64,000 nucleotides of DNA, taken from an uncultured Bacteroidota bacterium. Lineage in GTDB: Bacteria > Bacteroidota > Bacteroidia > Bacteroidales > 4484-276. The notes under the pieces were generated by a model. It was not told the origin of the DNA. It worked only from the letters and a program-made list of their open reading frames with translations, and searched no databases. This document shows positions 24,034-33,769 of this stretch, piece by piece. A program made the translations under genes and the position numbers. The stretch lies in assembly GCA_903944895.1 (NCBI GenBank), contig CAJATL010000374.1, forward strand, positions 1-64,000, in the 5' to 3' direction. The first letter of the stretch is position 1, and each line of letters opens with the position of its first letter.

Positions 24034-24894
24034 CTAATTAACCGGTGAATATTTTTCCGGAATTTTAAAGGGAAAATTTACCGGTCCATTCAACTGTATT
24101 TTGGAGTAGTCAACTTTAACCTTGACCGGGACATCGGCTTCTACTTCGTAAACTATCTTAAAAGGAAACAATTGCCCTTCTACATTTTCGAATTCAGCAT
24201 ATGATGCGGTAAGTTTTTTACTGTTTCGCGTAAGTTCCTTTAGCTTAATCTGGTTAATTTTAAAAGACTGCGGATCGAGCCAGATTGACTGAAAAAAAAC
24301 CCTTTCGGCATCGCTCAGATTTCGCACATGCTTTTTCAGCTTCTGCCGTCCGGTGGTAGTGAGTTTATATTGCTTATTATCAATGGATGCTTTAAAAACA
24401 GCGCTATCGTAATATTCGAAATCATTCCCTAAAATTATCGATTGCAGAACGCCAAAATCGACGTTGGTCTTGAGGAAATTATTTACGAAATCGTAATCAC
24501 CTACAAAGTACTTTTTATTGATGCGGTCGAGAAATTTAACGGAGTCAAGGGTGATGAGCATTCTGGCCATTTCGATGCCCAGATCCTGGGTAAAGATAAC
24601 CCAGATGGCGCTGTCTTTCACGATATTTACCTGCCCCTTAAACTCAAAAGGTTTTCGTTTAACGAGGTATTCGATGTTGAATTTTGCCGAAAATGTATTG
24701 AACTTAAACTGGTTCTCCTGCAATTTTCCAAACAGATATCCTTCGCCTTCGTCTTTGATGGGCCCTTTAATAAGGTTTCGGTTACTCTGGCATGAAATAA
24801 AACCTGAAACCATCAACACCATCAGCAAAAGCTGTAAATAATTTTTTGGTGCCCTGAAAATATTGAGGTATGATGTTTTGATTTTGAACCCCAT
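24034..24894 (-). CDS. DUF4292 lipoprotein
   Basis: A 286-aa lipoprotein with a lipobox at VSGFISC after a hydrophobic leader. The body matches the Bacteroidota DUF4292 pattern: FNTFSAKFNIEY, GQVNIVKDSAIWVIFT, GIEMARMLITLDSVKFLDRINKKYFVGDY and a LolA/LolB-like half barrel ending KIPEKYSP. By fold it may carry lipoproteins or lipids through the periplasm, which is inference. Its ATG shares one base with the stop of the upstream TPR gene (TAATG), so translation is coupled. Confidence 0.85.
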   Translation of the reverse strand: MGFKIKTSYLNIFRAPKNYLQLLLMVLMVSGFISCQSNRNLIKGPIKDEGEGYLFGKLQENQFKFNTFSAKFNIEYLVKRKPFEFKGQVNIVKDSAIWVIFTQDLGIEMARMLITLDSVKFLDRINKKYFVGDYDFVNNFLKTNVDFGVLQSIILGNDFEYYDSAVFKASIDNKQYKLTTTGRQKLKKHVRNLSDAERVFFQSIWLDPQSFKINQIKLKELTRNSKKLTASYAEFENVEGQLFPFKIVYEVEADVPVKVKVDYSKIQLNGPVNFPFKIPEKYSPVN

Positions 24895-26636
24895 TATTCG
24901 TAAAGTTTTTTATCTCTGATTTTTTTATCCAAAAATTCGGAAGCTTCTCCTCCGACCTGCTTAGCTTTCTGCCAATAATCGAAAGCCTCATTTTTTCTGT
25001 TCAACCGATAAAGTACGTCTCCATAATGTTCAAGCTCAACGGCACTGTCGGCTTCTTCGTTATCGATGGCTTTTTTAATCCACTTTTCGGCTTCTTCATA
25101 TTCGCCAAGTTTGTACAACACCCAGCCAAAAGTATCCTGAAATGAAGGATTTTCAGGCGAAAGCTCCGTTGCTTTTCGGGCCATCTCCCTTGCTTTATCA
25201 AGCTTTTCGTTGCGAAGCGACAAATAATAACTGTAATTATTCAGCACATAGGCGTCGTCAGGCTTTATGCGGAGCGCTTTATCGTAAGCATCATCAGATT
25301 TTTTATGATCTTTAAGCTGATTGTAAACATCGCCCAGTGAGCTGTAAAACTGGGCCAACAATAAATCGTTGTCAACAACCACTAAAACACCGCTTTCGAA
25401 CGATTTAAGAGCCAGTTCATAGTTTTTTAACTGCATATTGGCGAAACCATTAAACAGGAAAGGCAGCGGTTGCATTGGAAAAAGTTGTATTGCGGTCTGG
25501 CTGGTTTGGTAGAGTTGATCGAATTTTTTCATTTCATTTTCGATAAACATCATCTGCTCCCAGATTGCGTAATTGCTGCTGTCGTATTTGAGTGCTTTTG
25601 AAAACGTGCTGTGTGCTTCTTCAAACTGCTCATTGCGATAAAGCAGATCGCCATAAATCGACAATGCTTTTGGGTCGTCGGGATGCGTTTTTACCAGAAT
25701 CTCCGACAATTCATAAGCCTGCTCCTTTTTTTCGTTATAAAACTGATCGAGGCTATAATAGGAAAGTAAGATTTGAATTTTTGTCTGAAGGTCGAGCGCC
25801 GGATTTGCGAAGCCTTTTTTAAGTTCTTCGAAAGCCTTTTGTTCGTCGCCATTTTTGCGGTAAAAATCTGACAATGAGATCCGGATGTATGGATTTTCAG
25901 GGTCGACCAGCGCAATTTTCTCATAAATTTTCAACGCTTCCTTATCATTTCCTTCCGACATATAGCTTTCGGCAAGAATCTGCAAATATCTGCTGTTGTC
26001 AGGATTTGCTTTGACAAGTTTCTGAATTTCTTCGATAGCTTTGGATGGCTTATTAATGCTTTGGTAGAGCTTTTGTTTTTGAATGGAAATTTCTTCACTA
26101 ACCCCAATCAATGATTCGATTTTATCATAAACCACAATGGCTTCTTTATAATCTTCGATGATAATGTAAGAGAGGGCCAGGTCGAAATAATAATCCACTT
26201 TATCGGGGTAAAGTTCAGTCAGCTTTTTGAATACATCCACAACTTTATCGTATTGCCGCGAAAACCGGTAAAGATCAGCCAGCAACAATTGATACCATAC
26301 ATTTTCCGGCGCTATCCTGATGGCATTTTCCATGAGAAGAACAGCATCTTCAATGCGAACCTGGCTCATGTAAATGCGGGCAAGCTCATACATCGAGGCA
26401 TCGTGGTTGGGGTCGATTTCCAGAACTCTTTTAAAGAGAACCTCGGCCTTATCGGTGTTTCCAAGAATTCTTTCCTTGTTGGCATCAAAAAATAAGGACT
26501 TCCTGTTTAAGAGGTCGTTTTCGGTGAGTGCTGCCTTTGCTTTTTGTTTCTTCTGCGCATAGAGTGATTCGGGCGAAGTAAAACTTCCAAAAAGAACCGC
26601 CAAAAGCACCATGAAAATAGTATGCCTTTTTATCAT
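24894..26636 (-). CDS. Exported tetratricopeptide-repeat protein
   Basis: A 580-aa protein from the ATG at 26636 (MIKRHTIFMVLLAVLFGSF), chosen because it begins a clean signal peptide ending near SLYAQ; an ATG at 26648 and a longer form are possible. It contains about a dozen TPR helices pairs (AEVLFKRVLEIDPNHDASMYELARIYM, ALKIYEKIALVDPENPYIRISLSDFYRK, AYDKALRIKPDDAYVLNNYSYYLS). It lacks membrane helices and so is likely periplasmic. It overlaps the DUF4292 gene by one base and lies 166 bp after dut. The conserved pairing with DUF4292 and EnvC genes suggests work on the cell envelope. Confidence 0.85.
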   Translation of the reverse strand: MIKRHTIFMVLLAVLFGSFTSPESLYAQKKQKAKAALTENDLLNRKSLFFDANKERILGNTDKAEVLFKRVLEIDPNHDASMYELARIYMSQVRIEDAVLLMENAIRIAPENVWYQLLLADLYRFSRQYDKVVDVFKKLTELYPDKVDYYFDLALSYIIIEDYKEAIVVYDKIESLIGVSEEISIQKQKLYQSINKPSKAIEEIQKLVKANPDNSRYLQILAESYMSEGNDKEALKIYEKIALVDPENPYIRISLSDFYRKNGDEQKAFEELKKGFANPALDLQTKIQILLSYYSLDQFYNEKKEQAYELSEILVKTHPDDPKALSIYGDLLYRNEQFEEAHSTFSKALKYDSSNYAIWEQMMFIENEMKKFDQLYQTSQTAIQLFPMQPLPFLFNGFANMQLKNYELALKSFESGVLVVVDNDLLLAQFYSSLGDVYNQLKDHKKSDDAYDKALRIKPDDAYVLNNYSYYLSLRNEKLDKAREMARKATELSPENPSFQDTFGWVLYKLGEYEEAEKWIKKAIDNEEADSAVELEHYGDVLYRLNRKNEAFDYWQKAKQVGGEASEFLDKKIRDKKLYE

Positions 26637-26802
26637 ATTTAAAATCATATCCAGATTTATCAGGTTTACAAAACACCTGCCGGGGTTGATAATTGTATGC
26701 TTTTTCTTTTTTAACATAAGTTAAGATTGAATTTCAATGGCTTATGCCAGGAGTTTTATCCAATGAATTTAACAATTTTGAGGGAATTAAGTTGATGTAA
26801 AG

Positions 26803-27237
26803 CTACAAATTTCCGGTATGGCCAAATCCACCTGCACCGCGACGTGTTTCCTCAAGTACTTCAACCTCCTGCCATTCGGCCTTTTCGACCCTGGAAATAA
26901 CCATTTGGGCAATCCTTTCGCCATCGTTGATTGTAAAATCGTCGTGCGAAAGATTAACCATGATTATTTTGATTTCACCACGATAATCGGCGTCAATGGT
27001 ACCGGGCGTGTTGAGCAGGGTAATTCCGTTTTTGATGGCCAGTCCGCTCCGCGGCCGTATCTGGGCTTCAAAACCTTCGGGAAGTTCGATAAAGAGACCC
27101 GTGGGCACGAGGTATCTTTCGAGCGACTTTAAAACCACCGGGATTTCAAGGTTTGCCCGCAGATCCATCCCGGCCGAAGCCCCGGTTTCATAAGCCGGCA
27201 GCGCATGTTTTGAAGCATTTACAATCTTAATAATCAT
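26803..27237 (-). CDS. dut: Deoxyuridine 5'-triphosphate nucleotidohydrolase
   Basis: A 144-aa trimeric dUTPase that hydrolyses dUTP to dUMP, keeping uracil out of DNA. All five motifs are visible: [29 protein letters not shown] with the catalytic Asp, [10 protein letters not shown] and the C-terminal arginine-finger tail [10 protein letters not shown]. Likely first gene of the transcript that continues into the TPR, DUF4292 and EnvC-like genes; -7 box at 27254-27261. Confidence 0.96.
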   Translation of the reverse strand: MIIKIVNASKHALPAYETGASAGMDLRANLEIPVVLKSLERYLVPTGLFIELPEGFEAQIRPRSGLAIKNGITLLNTPGTIDADYRGEIKIIMVNLSHDDFTINDGERIAQMVISRVEKAEWQEVEVLEETRRGAGGFGHTGNL

Positions 27238-27253
27238 TCGCTAAAAATTTTTG

Positions 27254-27261
27254 CAAAAATA
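27254..27261 (-). promoter_or_regulatory. -7 promoter element of the dut operon
   Basis: TATTTTTG on the minus strand, 16 bp before the dut start. Confidence 0.5.
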
Positions 27262-27354
27262 GTTGGTTCAGGTATTCTTTTACTTAAAAGTTTGAAAAAG
27301 TAAAAAGATGACAGCAATAAAAGGTGATTTTAACATTCACCATTAATTTGTCCT

Positions 27355-27390
27355 TTGAATTTTGAGTTTTGAGTTTTGAGTTTTGTTTTT
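27355..27390. repeat. TTTTGAG heptamer repeat
   Basis: Four near-perfect copies of TTTTGAG run to just past the stop of the flippase gene; the complementary heptamer is in the cysK-cysE spacer. Confidence 0.7.
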
Positions 27391-27396
27391 TGATTT

Positions 27397-28902
27397 TTAA
27401 CCTTTTCCTCTTCGTGTAATTCCCTTGATCAATCCGCCCAGCGTATCTTTTTCGAGTTTAAAAATTATCGCAAGATAAAGCAGTACGAATCCTGAATTAA
27501 CAAAATGCCTGACTATTGCCGAAGGAAACGGGATGTTTTTGCTGATCAGGTAAAGAGCAACCGGTATTGCCAGGTACAAAAAGAACTTCAGGATATCGTA
27601 TGGCACCGGAAAATACCTCTGACCCAGAAAATACGAGAGTACCATCATCACGAAATAGGAAATAAAAACTGCCCAGGCCGAGCCGTAATAACCGAAAGCA
27701 GGGATAAAAATAAAATTGAGGATGATATTCAGTACCGCGCCGATCACCGAAATTATGGCCCCGTAAATGGTTTGATTGGAAAGCTTGTACCAGATCGATA
27801 AATTGAAATAAACGCCAAGAAACAAGTTACCCATCAACAAAACTGGAATTACGGATGCGCCCTCGCGGTAATCAACGCCAATAAAACCAATTACAATGTC
27901 GATAAACATCATGGTGACAAGGAAAATCAATGCAACGAAAATGGTGAAAAAATTAAGTACATCAGCGTAAAGCTTTTTCGATCCTTCTTTTCCTGATTCA
28001 GAAAAGAAAAATGGCTCGGCGGCATACCTGAAAGTCTGGACAAAAAGTGTCATGATGATCGAAATTTTATAACAGGCGCCATAAATCCCTAACTGTGACA
28101 TCACATCTGTGCCTTTGGGCAGTAATCGTGGCAACATGATTTTATCAATCGAAAGGTTCACAGATCCGGCAATTCCGACCACCAGCAGCGGCCAGGTGTA
28201 ACCAATCATCCGTTTCCAGAGTTCGGCGCTAAACCTGATGCTTCTGAGTGGAATATCGGGAACCAGCAAAATGAGCGTCAGAAGCGATGTTACGAGGTAA
28301 GAAATAATGATGTAACCAATCAGGTAGTCAGGGTTAAAAAAACTGTTGACGATTTCCGCTAAAATTCCGGTACCATAATTTTTTACAATAAAAGGGCAGA
28401 GCAGCACAAAAAACAGGTTGAGCAAAATATTACTTCCGATGTTGACCAGTTTGATCACGGCAAACCTCAATGCCTTGTTTTGTTGGCGAAGCCTCGCAAA
28501 AGGTATCGCTGCAACAGCATCAAGCGCCAGCGTAAAAGCAAAATAAACAATGTATTCTTCATGGCCGATGTAGCCCATCCATGCGGTGATGGACTGCGTA
28601 TTTATTAATACCACAGCCACAAACAAGATCGAAGTAAACAGCAGCGAAACTATGGCGGTATGATAAACCAGCGGTTTGTCCTTTTCACTCTCCGAAAACC
28701 TGAAAAAAGTAGTTTCCATGCCGTAGGTAAGGATGACCCACAAGATCGAAACATAGGCCAGCATTTCGGTAACGATGCCATATTCCGAAGTTATAAGAAC
28801 CCGCGTGTACAGCGGCACCAACAGGTAGTTGAGCAACCTTCCGACGATGCTGCTAAGCCCGTAAATGGCAGCTTGTCCGGCTAATTTTTTGAGTGGATTC
28901 AA
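27397..28902 (-). CDS. Polysaccharide (O-antigen) flippase, MATE/MOP superfamily
   Basis: A 501-aa inner-membrane protein with about 14 helices and the Wzx-type N-terminus (LAGQAAIYGLSSIVGRLLNYLLVPLYTRVL.. EYGIVTEMLAY). It likely flips lipid-linked oligosaccharides across the membrane. The start is TTG at 28902; no in-frame ATG lies upstream and the -7 box TACTTTTG at 28919-28926 leaves only a 10-nt leader, which fits. No glycosyltransferases neighbour it, as is often the case for stand-alone flippases in this phylum. Confidence 0.88.
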   Translation of the reverse strand: MNPLKKLAGQAAIYGLSSIVGRLLNYLLVPLYTRVLITSEYGIVTEMLAYVSILWVILTYGMETTFFRFSESEKDKPLVYHTAIVSLLFTSILFVAVVLINTQSITAWMGYIGHEEYIVYFAFTLALDAVAAIPFARLRQQNKALRFAVIKLVNIGSNILLNLFFVLLCPFIVKNYGTGILAEIVNSFFNPDYLIGYIIISYLVTSLLTLILLVPDIPLRSIRFSAELWKRMIGYTWPLLVVGIAGSVNLSIDKIMLPRLLPKGTDVMSQLGIYGACYKISIIMTLFVQTFRYAAEPFFFSESGKEGSKKLYADVLNFFTIFVALIFLVTMMFIDIVIGFIGVDYREGASVIPVLLMGNLFLGVYFNLSIWYKLSNQTIYGAIISVIGAVLNIILNFIFIPAFGYYGSAWAVFISYFVMMVLSYFLGQRYFPVPYDILKFFLYLAIPVALYLISKNIPFPSAIVRHFVNSGFVLLYLAIIFKLEKDTLGGLIKGITRRGKG

Positions 28903-28918
28903 ATCATTAAATTTGTCG

Positions 28919-28926
28919 CAAAAGTA
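28919..28926 (-). promoter_or_regulatory. -7 promoter element of the flippase
   Basis: TACTTTTG on the minus strand, 16 bp upstream of the TTG start. Confidence 0.55.
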
Positions 28927-28929
28927 GGA

Positions 28930-29148
28930 AAAATCAGGAAGGATGGAAGGATGGGAAAATTCGACAATTTGAAAATTTGAAAATTCGACAATGAAAAGAT
29001 TGGAAGATTGGAAAAATAGTGGAATTAAAAATGCATTTTAAACGCTTACAATATTTTCCCTACTCTGGATATTATAGGAATAAAACCAGTGTTTCAAAAG
29101 AAAAAACAGATCCGGTCGTTTTGATCCATAACTTCAATCACAACAAAA
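28930..29148. repeat. Intergenic with short TGGAAGAT-type repeats
   Basis: GGATGGAAGGATGG, two GAAAATTCGACAAT and GATTGGAAGATTGGAA (28935-29025) echo the 8-bp array at 18016. The remaining 120 bp shows no clear promoter for the amidase gene. Confidence 0.5.
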
Positions 29149-29928
29149 ATGAAAATCGCTACCATTCAGTTTAGCCCGGTTTTTGGGAATTCAGAAAAGA
29201 ATATCGAAAAATTAAAACCTTTTCTCGAAAAAGCAAAAGAGGCTGATTTGATTGTACTTCCTGAACTTGCCAATTCGGGTTACAATTTTAAGAATAAAAA
29301 TGAAGTATTTGAACTTTCAGAAGAACCCGAAAACAGTGCCTTTGTAGGTTTTTTGACTGGATTTTGCAAACAGAATAATTCAGCCATCGTAACAGGCTTT
29401 AATGAACGCGACCGTTCGAAAATCTACAACTCGGCCCTGCTGATTGATAAAACCGGCATTATCGGGAAATACCGGAAAATTCATCTATTCATGAATGAAA
29501 AGGAATATTTTGAACCGGGCAACCTGATGCCACGGCCTTTTGAACTAAACGGCGCAAAAATCGGAATGCTCGTTTGCTTCGACTGGATGTTTCCTGAAAT
29601 CTACAGAACCCTTGCCCTGCAAGGCACCGATATAATTTGCCAGCCTTCAAATCTTGTCCTGCCGGGAAAAGCCCAGCAGGCAATTCCGGTTCATGCCATG
29701 ATTAACCGGGTTTTTATCGTTCTCGCCAACCGTACCGGCACAGAGCAAAACCTTACTTTTACCGGAAACAGCCTGATTGCCGGACCTGACGGCGAAATCA
29801 TCGCCCAGGCTTCAGCTTCGGAAGAAGAAGTTTTGATAGCTGGTGTTGATATTTCCTTATCAAAAAATAAAATGATAACACCGAAAAACCATGCTTTCAA
29901 TGACCGGCGGCCTGAGTTATATTATTGA
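29149..29928 (+). CDS. Nitrilase-superfamily carbon-nitrogen hydrolase
   Basis: A 259-aa cytosolic amidase with an intact Glu-Lys-Cys triad: E39 in LPELANSGY, K110 in GKYRKIHLF and C143 in GMLVCFDWMFPE. The length and motifs place it among single-domain amidases (omega-amidase or N-carbamoyl hydrolase groups); the substrate cannot be assigned. It stands alone, convergent with the TIR-STAND gene across a 192-bp AT-rich spacer in which I see nothing. Confidence 0.88.
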   Translation: MKIATIQFSPVFGNSEKNIEKLKPFLEKAKEADLIVLPELANSGYNFKNKNEVFELSEEPENSAFVGFLTGFCKQNNSAIVTGFNERDRSKIYNSALLIDKTGIIGKYRKIHLFMNEKEYFEPGNLMPRPFELNGAKIGMLVCFDWMFPEIYRTLALQGTDIICQPSNLVLPGKAQQAIPVHAMINRVFIVLANRTGTEQNLTFTGNSLIAGPDGEIIAQASASEEEVLIAGVDISLSKNKMITPKNHAFNDRRPELYY

Positions 29929-30120
29929 TTTACGAGTGTGGGCTAAAAAGGTGACGAAAATCTTATCAATGTGGCCAAAGCCCTGAACATCATGTACATC
30001 AATTGAGTTTAAAGCACTTACTGGGTTTTATCCCAAAATTATTGGTTTTTTTACTGGCCTCATCTTTCATTATGAAATTAGTGTATTTTCGTTTCTTGTC
30101 ATTTGAATCTGAAATTTTAT

Positions 30121-33100
30121 TCAATTTTTTTCAATTTTCCTGGTTGCCTCATTAACCATCCCCCACATTTGTGTAAGTTGTTTGTTGACTATTCCTTTAT
30201 CAATATAATATTTCAAATAGTCTTTAGCTGTATTAAGTAATTCCAAGTTATGAGGAGGCTGAAGAGTAAGGCACATGTCCCAAAGACTGTTGACATAATC
30301 GATGTTGAAAAACATCTTTTCATCGAGTTTCTGTATAACTATTGTTTCCTCCTTAACTTTCAACGATTGTTCTAATATCTCCTTTGCTTTTTTAGAATCT
30401 CCTATACTTTCATACAAGCCTGCTAACGAATGGAGGCATCGTGAAAATCTACTCCTGAAACTCACACTAAGAGGTAATGTGGCAACAAGGGATTCCAAAA
30501 TCTTCGATGCCTTTTCGTAGGATTCGATTGCTTTTTTTTTACCCTGCATTCCACGTCGATAAATATTCCCAAGTCGATCTAAATTCATTGAAAACAAATC
30601 TTTAAAATGATTATTCTCGGGCTCTAATTCAATAAGGTATTCAGAAATTGTAGAATATTTTTCAAATATCTCTAATGCTTTAATTATATCACCCCTAATT
30701 GAATATTCGTTTCCTAATCTATCATAAAGATCTAACAAATCATAGTTAAAATCAATTCTATCTGGCTCCTTTACAACAAGGGTTTCCTTTGCCTTTCTAA
30801 CATTCTCGAAAAACTCAAGGGCTTTTTTGGCTTCGCCCATCGCCTTATAAATGTTACCCACCGAATTAAAGATCCCCGCCAAGTCATGCTGGTAATCAGT
30901 CCGATCGGGTTCCATAGCTACAAGGGATTCCCGGATCTTCAATGATTGTTCAAAAAACTCAAGGGCTTTTCTATGATCTCCCATTTCTCGATAAATGTTA
31001 CCCACCTTATGAAAGCTCACCGACAAGTCTTGCCGGAAATCCGTCAGATCTGGTTGCGTGGATACAAGGGACTCCCGGATCTTCAATGATTGTTCAAAAA
31101 ACTCAAGCGCTTTTTTGGCATCGCCCATATCTGAATAAATGTTACCCACCGAATTAAAGCTCACTGACAATTCGCGCCGGAAATCCGTCCTATCGGGTTC
31201 CATGGCTACAACGAATTCCATTGTTTTCAATGATTGTTCAAAAAACTCAAGGGCTTTTATACGATCACCCATTTCTCGATAAATAATACCCTTTAGAACA
31301 GAGGCTGCTGACAAGTCATGTCTGTATCCTATACTATTAGGTTCATCTAATAATAATAACTCAATAATATCCATAGCCTTTATTATAAAGTAAAGTGCAT
31401 TTGTAGAACTGCCCATCTTAACATGAATGTCGCTTAAGGTACCAAATATTATTGATAAATCGTGTTTAAGATCAGCTCTATTCGGATTCAAGTCTATAAG
31501 CGCCACCATAACATTCATAGCTTTCTCAAGAAACTCCTTAGCCTTTTTGTTGTTACCAACTTCTTGATGAAATTTAGCAATGGTAAAGTAGCTCCACGAT
31601 AATTCATGATTTGCAGCCCTACTTTTAGGGTCAACCCTCACTATCCCAATATTTATTATTAACACAGCTTCATAAAGTTTCAAAGCCCAACGGGAATGGC
31701 CTTTTTTTATATAATTTTTGGCTCTTTCATAAATAAAACTTGTGTATTGAGTTTTTTCAATTAGGCTTTCTTCATTTGAAATTTTTTTAACGATTTTTAT
31801 AAGAAGTGATTCATTGCTGAATGAATGATTTGCTAAAACCCAATCGAACAAATTCTCAACCCCAATAATGAACATTTGTTTAATTTCATTTTTTGCATTA
31901 AACACCCATAGCAAATTTTCTTCTAATTCTCTTTTCATCCCAGCCAGATACAAATGAATAAATACATATCTGATACAATAATCAGCACTTACATCAATTT
32001 CATTGGGATTTACTATGATTTCACTAAAATATTTTTGGTTGAGATCTCCCATTATTTTATATGAATCGTTGCGACTAATTGCATAAATATTTGAGTATTC
32101 TCGGTTTGTAATCCATTCAACCAATGATTTATGGAAGGGACTGATTTTGTTGTAATTAATTGGAAAAAATGAACCTGCTTTATTAAGAAAGTCGTACAAT
32201 TCTGTTTCAGTGATAGACAATAACCGGCATAAATACTCAATTGAGATTGGTTCGAGTGCGGAAATAATAATCCTCAAAACAGGGTCTATTTCTTTGCGAT
32301 AATCACAATTGCCAAATTTCCGCTGAAACGACCTTAGGTACAAGCCACCCATTCCGAACGGGAACTTATCGGGATGTTCAATATCTATCAATTTATTTCC
32401 GGAATCTTCGATTTCTTCGCATATTTCTTTTGCATACAGAAAATTTCCCTCGCTTTTAGCAATAATGCTGTTGATGGCCTTTTCGCGGATACCTTGCGAA
32501 TGGCACTGTAATTTGCCGTTGAGATAACTCTTTATGTCGTTGATGTTTTCTTTTGATGAGGCATCCAGCAGGTATGGGTTGAATTTTTGCAGCAATTCGA
32601 TTACACCAGGTTCGGGGCGGGTTGTCACAATCATCCTTAGCCAGTCGGGCGTTTTACGAAAAACGCTCGAAATCAAATCGGCAATTTCGTTGATATTGCT
32701 TAACGATTTGGCTTCATCAAGGGCATCAATCAGGATAAATATTTTGCCTTCCGGTTTGCTGATCCTGTATAAAGGTTGGGCTATGATTTGGTTGAATAAA
32801 GTAATCGCATCTGTTTCAAAATCAATGTTGATCAGCGCAAGCCTGTCCTGATACTCTTTTAATTGTGTACTGATCTGGTATGCAATTGATTTAACAAGGT
32901 CAACCGGATTGTTCATTTTTGTATTTTGGGAGTTGCAAAGGTGATAACCCGCAATCTCTTTCTTTTTATCTATCAGGTAAGCCGATATTGCGGTCTTGCC
33001 AACACCAGGCCCTCCTTGTAAAACAAACACTTTGGATCCATTTTCATCAGCAAGCCAGATGTCAATAATGTCGATCAGCCATTTACGCCCTGTAAAATCC

Positions 33101-33741
33101 CGAAGGTTGTAATAAATATCAGAACCAAAATCAATTGGTTTGAGCGTCTTCAACAGGTTGGATTGTACGCCTTCATAATCCAGTTTATCATGCTCGAGCG
33201 CTTCAATAAGTCTCTGGAAAGTTTTATCGTAACTTGCTGATGAATAATTATTGACACAATTTTGCGCATCGAGCCACTGTATCCTGCAGATTGATAACGG
33301 CAACTCGCAGTAAACCAGCATAACTGGTACAATACCCACATTTTTGGTCAAAATCCTTGAAATTTCGTTCAGGCAGTAGCCATCAGGTTTTCTTGCGGAA
33401 TGAGGTGTAATGATGTAAACAAACCTACCGTTGGCAGGATTATCTGAAACCATTTTCAGCCCTTCTTCAATGTAGTGCTCCCAATCTCTCCCTTCTTTCA
33501 GTCTTCCTTTATCAAACCAAACATTATGACCTCTTGTTTTCAGGTCAGCTTTTATTTTCTCTGCAAATTCGGTGTATTGGTCACGGCCATAGCTGACAAA
33601 AATATTCATCTGCTTAATTGGCTTTTCTACAATGACTTCTTGTTCACAATCTTCACAAAAATAACCATTACGTTTTTTGCTAAAAATTACATTTTCACTT
33701 TTGCAGGCTAGATTGGTACAGATAATTTTGTTTTCTGACAT
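30121..33741 (-). CDS. Zinc ribbon - TIR - STAND NTPase - TPR protein (putative anti-phage sensor)
   Basis: A 1206-aa protein. In order: a zinc ribbon (C8, C13, C29, C32); a TIR domain at about 45-165 starting MNIFVSYGRD, with a candidate catalytic Glu at E126 in GYCLNEISRI; a STAND/NACHT-like NTPase from about 205 with P-loop GGPGVGKT (243-250), Walker B ILIDALDEA (D339, D342, E343) and TTRPEPG; a winged-helix-like region about 470-560; and about ten TPRs from 690 to the end, five or so in a 48-residue unit (VGNIYREMGDHRKALEFFEQ). TIR domains in bacterial immunity cleave NAD+ or make cyclic ADP-ribose signals; STAND proteins with TPRs bind invader proteins and oligomerise. It lies 28 bp behind the SLOG-membrane gene on the same strand. 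Function in defence is inference. Confidence 0.85.
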   Translation of the reverse strand: MSENKIICTNLACKSENVIFSKKRNGYFCEDCEQEVIVEKPIKQMNIFVSYGRDQYTEFAEKIKADLKTRGHNVWFDKGRLKEGRDWEHYIEEGLKMVSDNPANGRFVYIITPHSARKPDGYCLNEISRILTKNVGIVPVMLVYCELPLSICRIQWLDAQNCVNNYSSASYDKTFQRLIEALEHDKLDYEGVQSNLLKTLKPIDFGSDIYYNLRDFTGRKWLIDIIDIWLADENGSKVFVLQGGPGVGKTAISAYLIDKKKEIAGYHLCNSQNTKMNNPVDLVKSIAYQISTQLKEYQDRLALINIDFETDAITLFNQIIAQPLYRISKPEGKIFILIDALDEAKSLSNINEIADLISSVFRKTPDWLRMIVTTRPEPGVIELLQKFNPYLLDASSKENINDIKSYLNGKLQCHSQGIREKAINSIIAKSEGNFLYAKEICEEIEDSGNKLIDIEHPDKFPFGMGGLYLRSFQRKFGNCDYRKEIDPVLRIIISALEPISIEYLCRLLSITETELYDFLNKAGSFFPINYNKISPFHKSLVEWITNREYSNIYAISRNDSYKIMGDLNQKYFSEIIVNPNEIDVSADYCIRYVFIHLYLAGMKRELEENLLWVFNAKNEIKQMFIIGVENLFDWVLANHSFSNESLLIKIVKKISNEESLIEKTQYTSFIYERAKNYIKKGHSRWALKLYEAVLIINIGIVRVDPKSRAANHELSWSYFTIAKFHQEVGNNKKAKEFLEKAMNVMVALIDLNPNRADLKHDLSIIFGTLSDIHVKMGSSTNALYFIIKAMDIIELLLLDEPNSIGYRHDLSAASVLKGIIYREMGDRIKALEFFEQSLKTMEFVVAMEPDRTDFRRELSVSFNSVGNIYSDMGDAKKALEFFEQSLKIRESLVSTQPDLTDFRQDLSVSFHKVGNIYREMGDHRKALEFFEQSLKIRESLVAMEPDRTDYQHDLAGIFNSVGNIYKAMGEAKKALEFFENVRKAKETLVVKEPDRIDFNYDLLDLYDRLGNEYSIRGDIIKALEIFEKYSTISEYLIELEPENNHFKDLFSMNLDRLGNIYRRGMQGKKKAIESYEKASKILESLVATLPLSVSFRSRFSRCLHSLAGLYESIGDSKKAKEILEQSLKVKEETIVIQKLDEKMFFNIDYVNSLWDMCLTLQPPHNLELLNTAKDYLKYYIDKGIVNKQLTQMWGMVNEATRKIEKN
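30790..31320 (-). repeat. 144-bp tandem DNA repeats inside the TPR region
   Basis: Segments such as CGGATCTTCAATGATTGTTC and ATAAATGTTACCCACC recur at 144-bp spacing with very few changes, far closer than TPRs usually are. This suggests recent duplication or gene conversion in the ligand-sensing part of the protein. Confidence 0.75.
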
Positions 33742-33769
33742 GGCTTAATATTTATGAAATTTAATTAAT

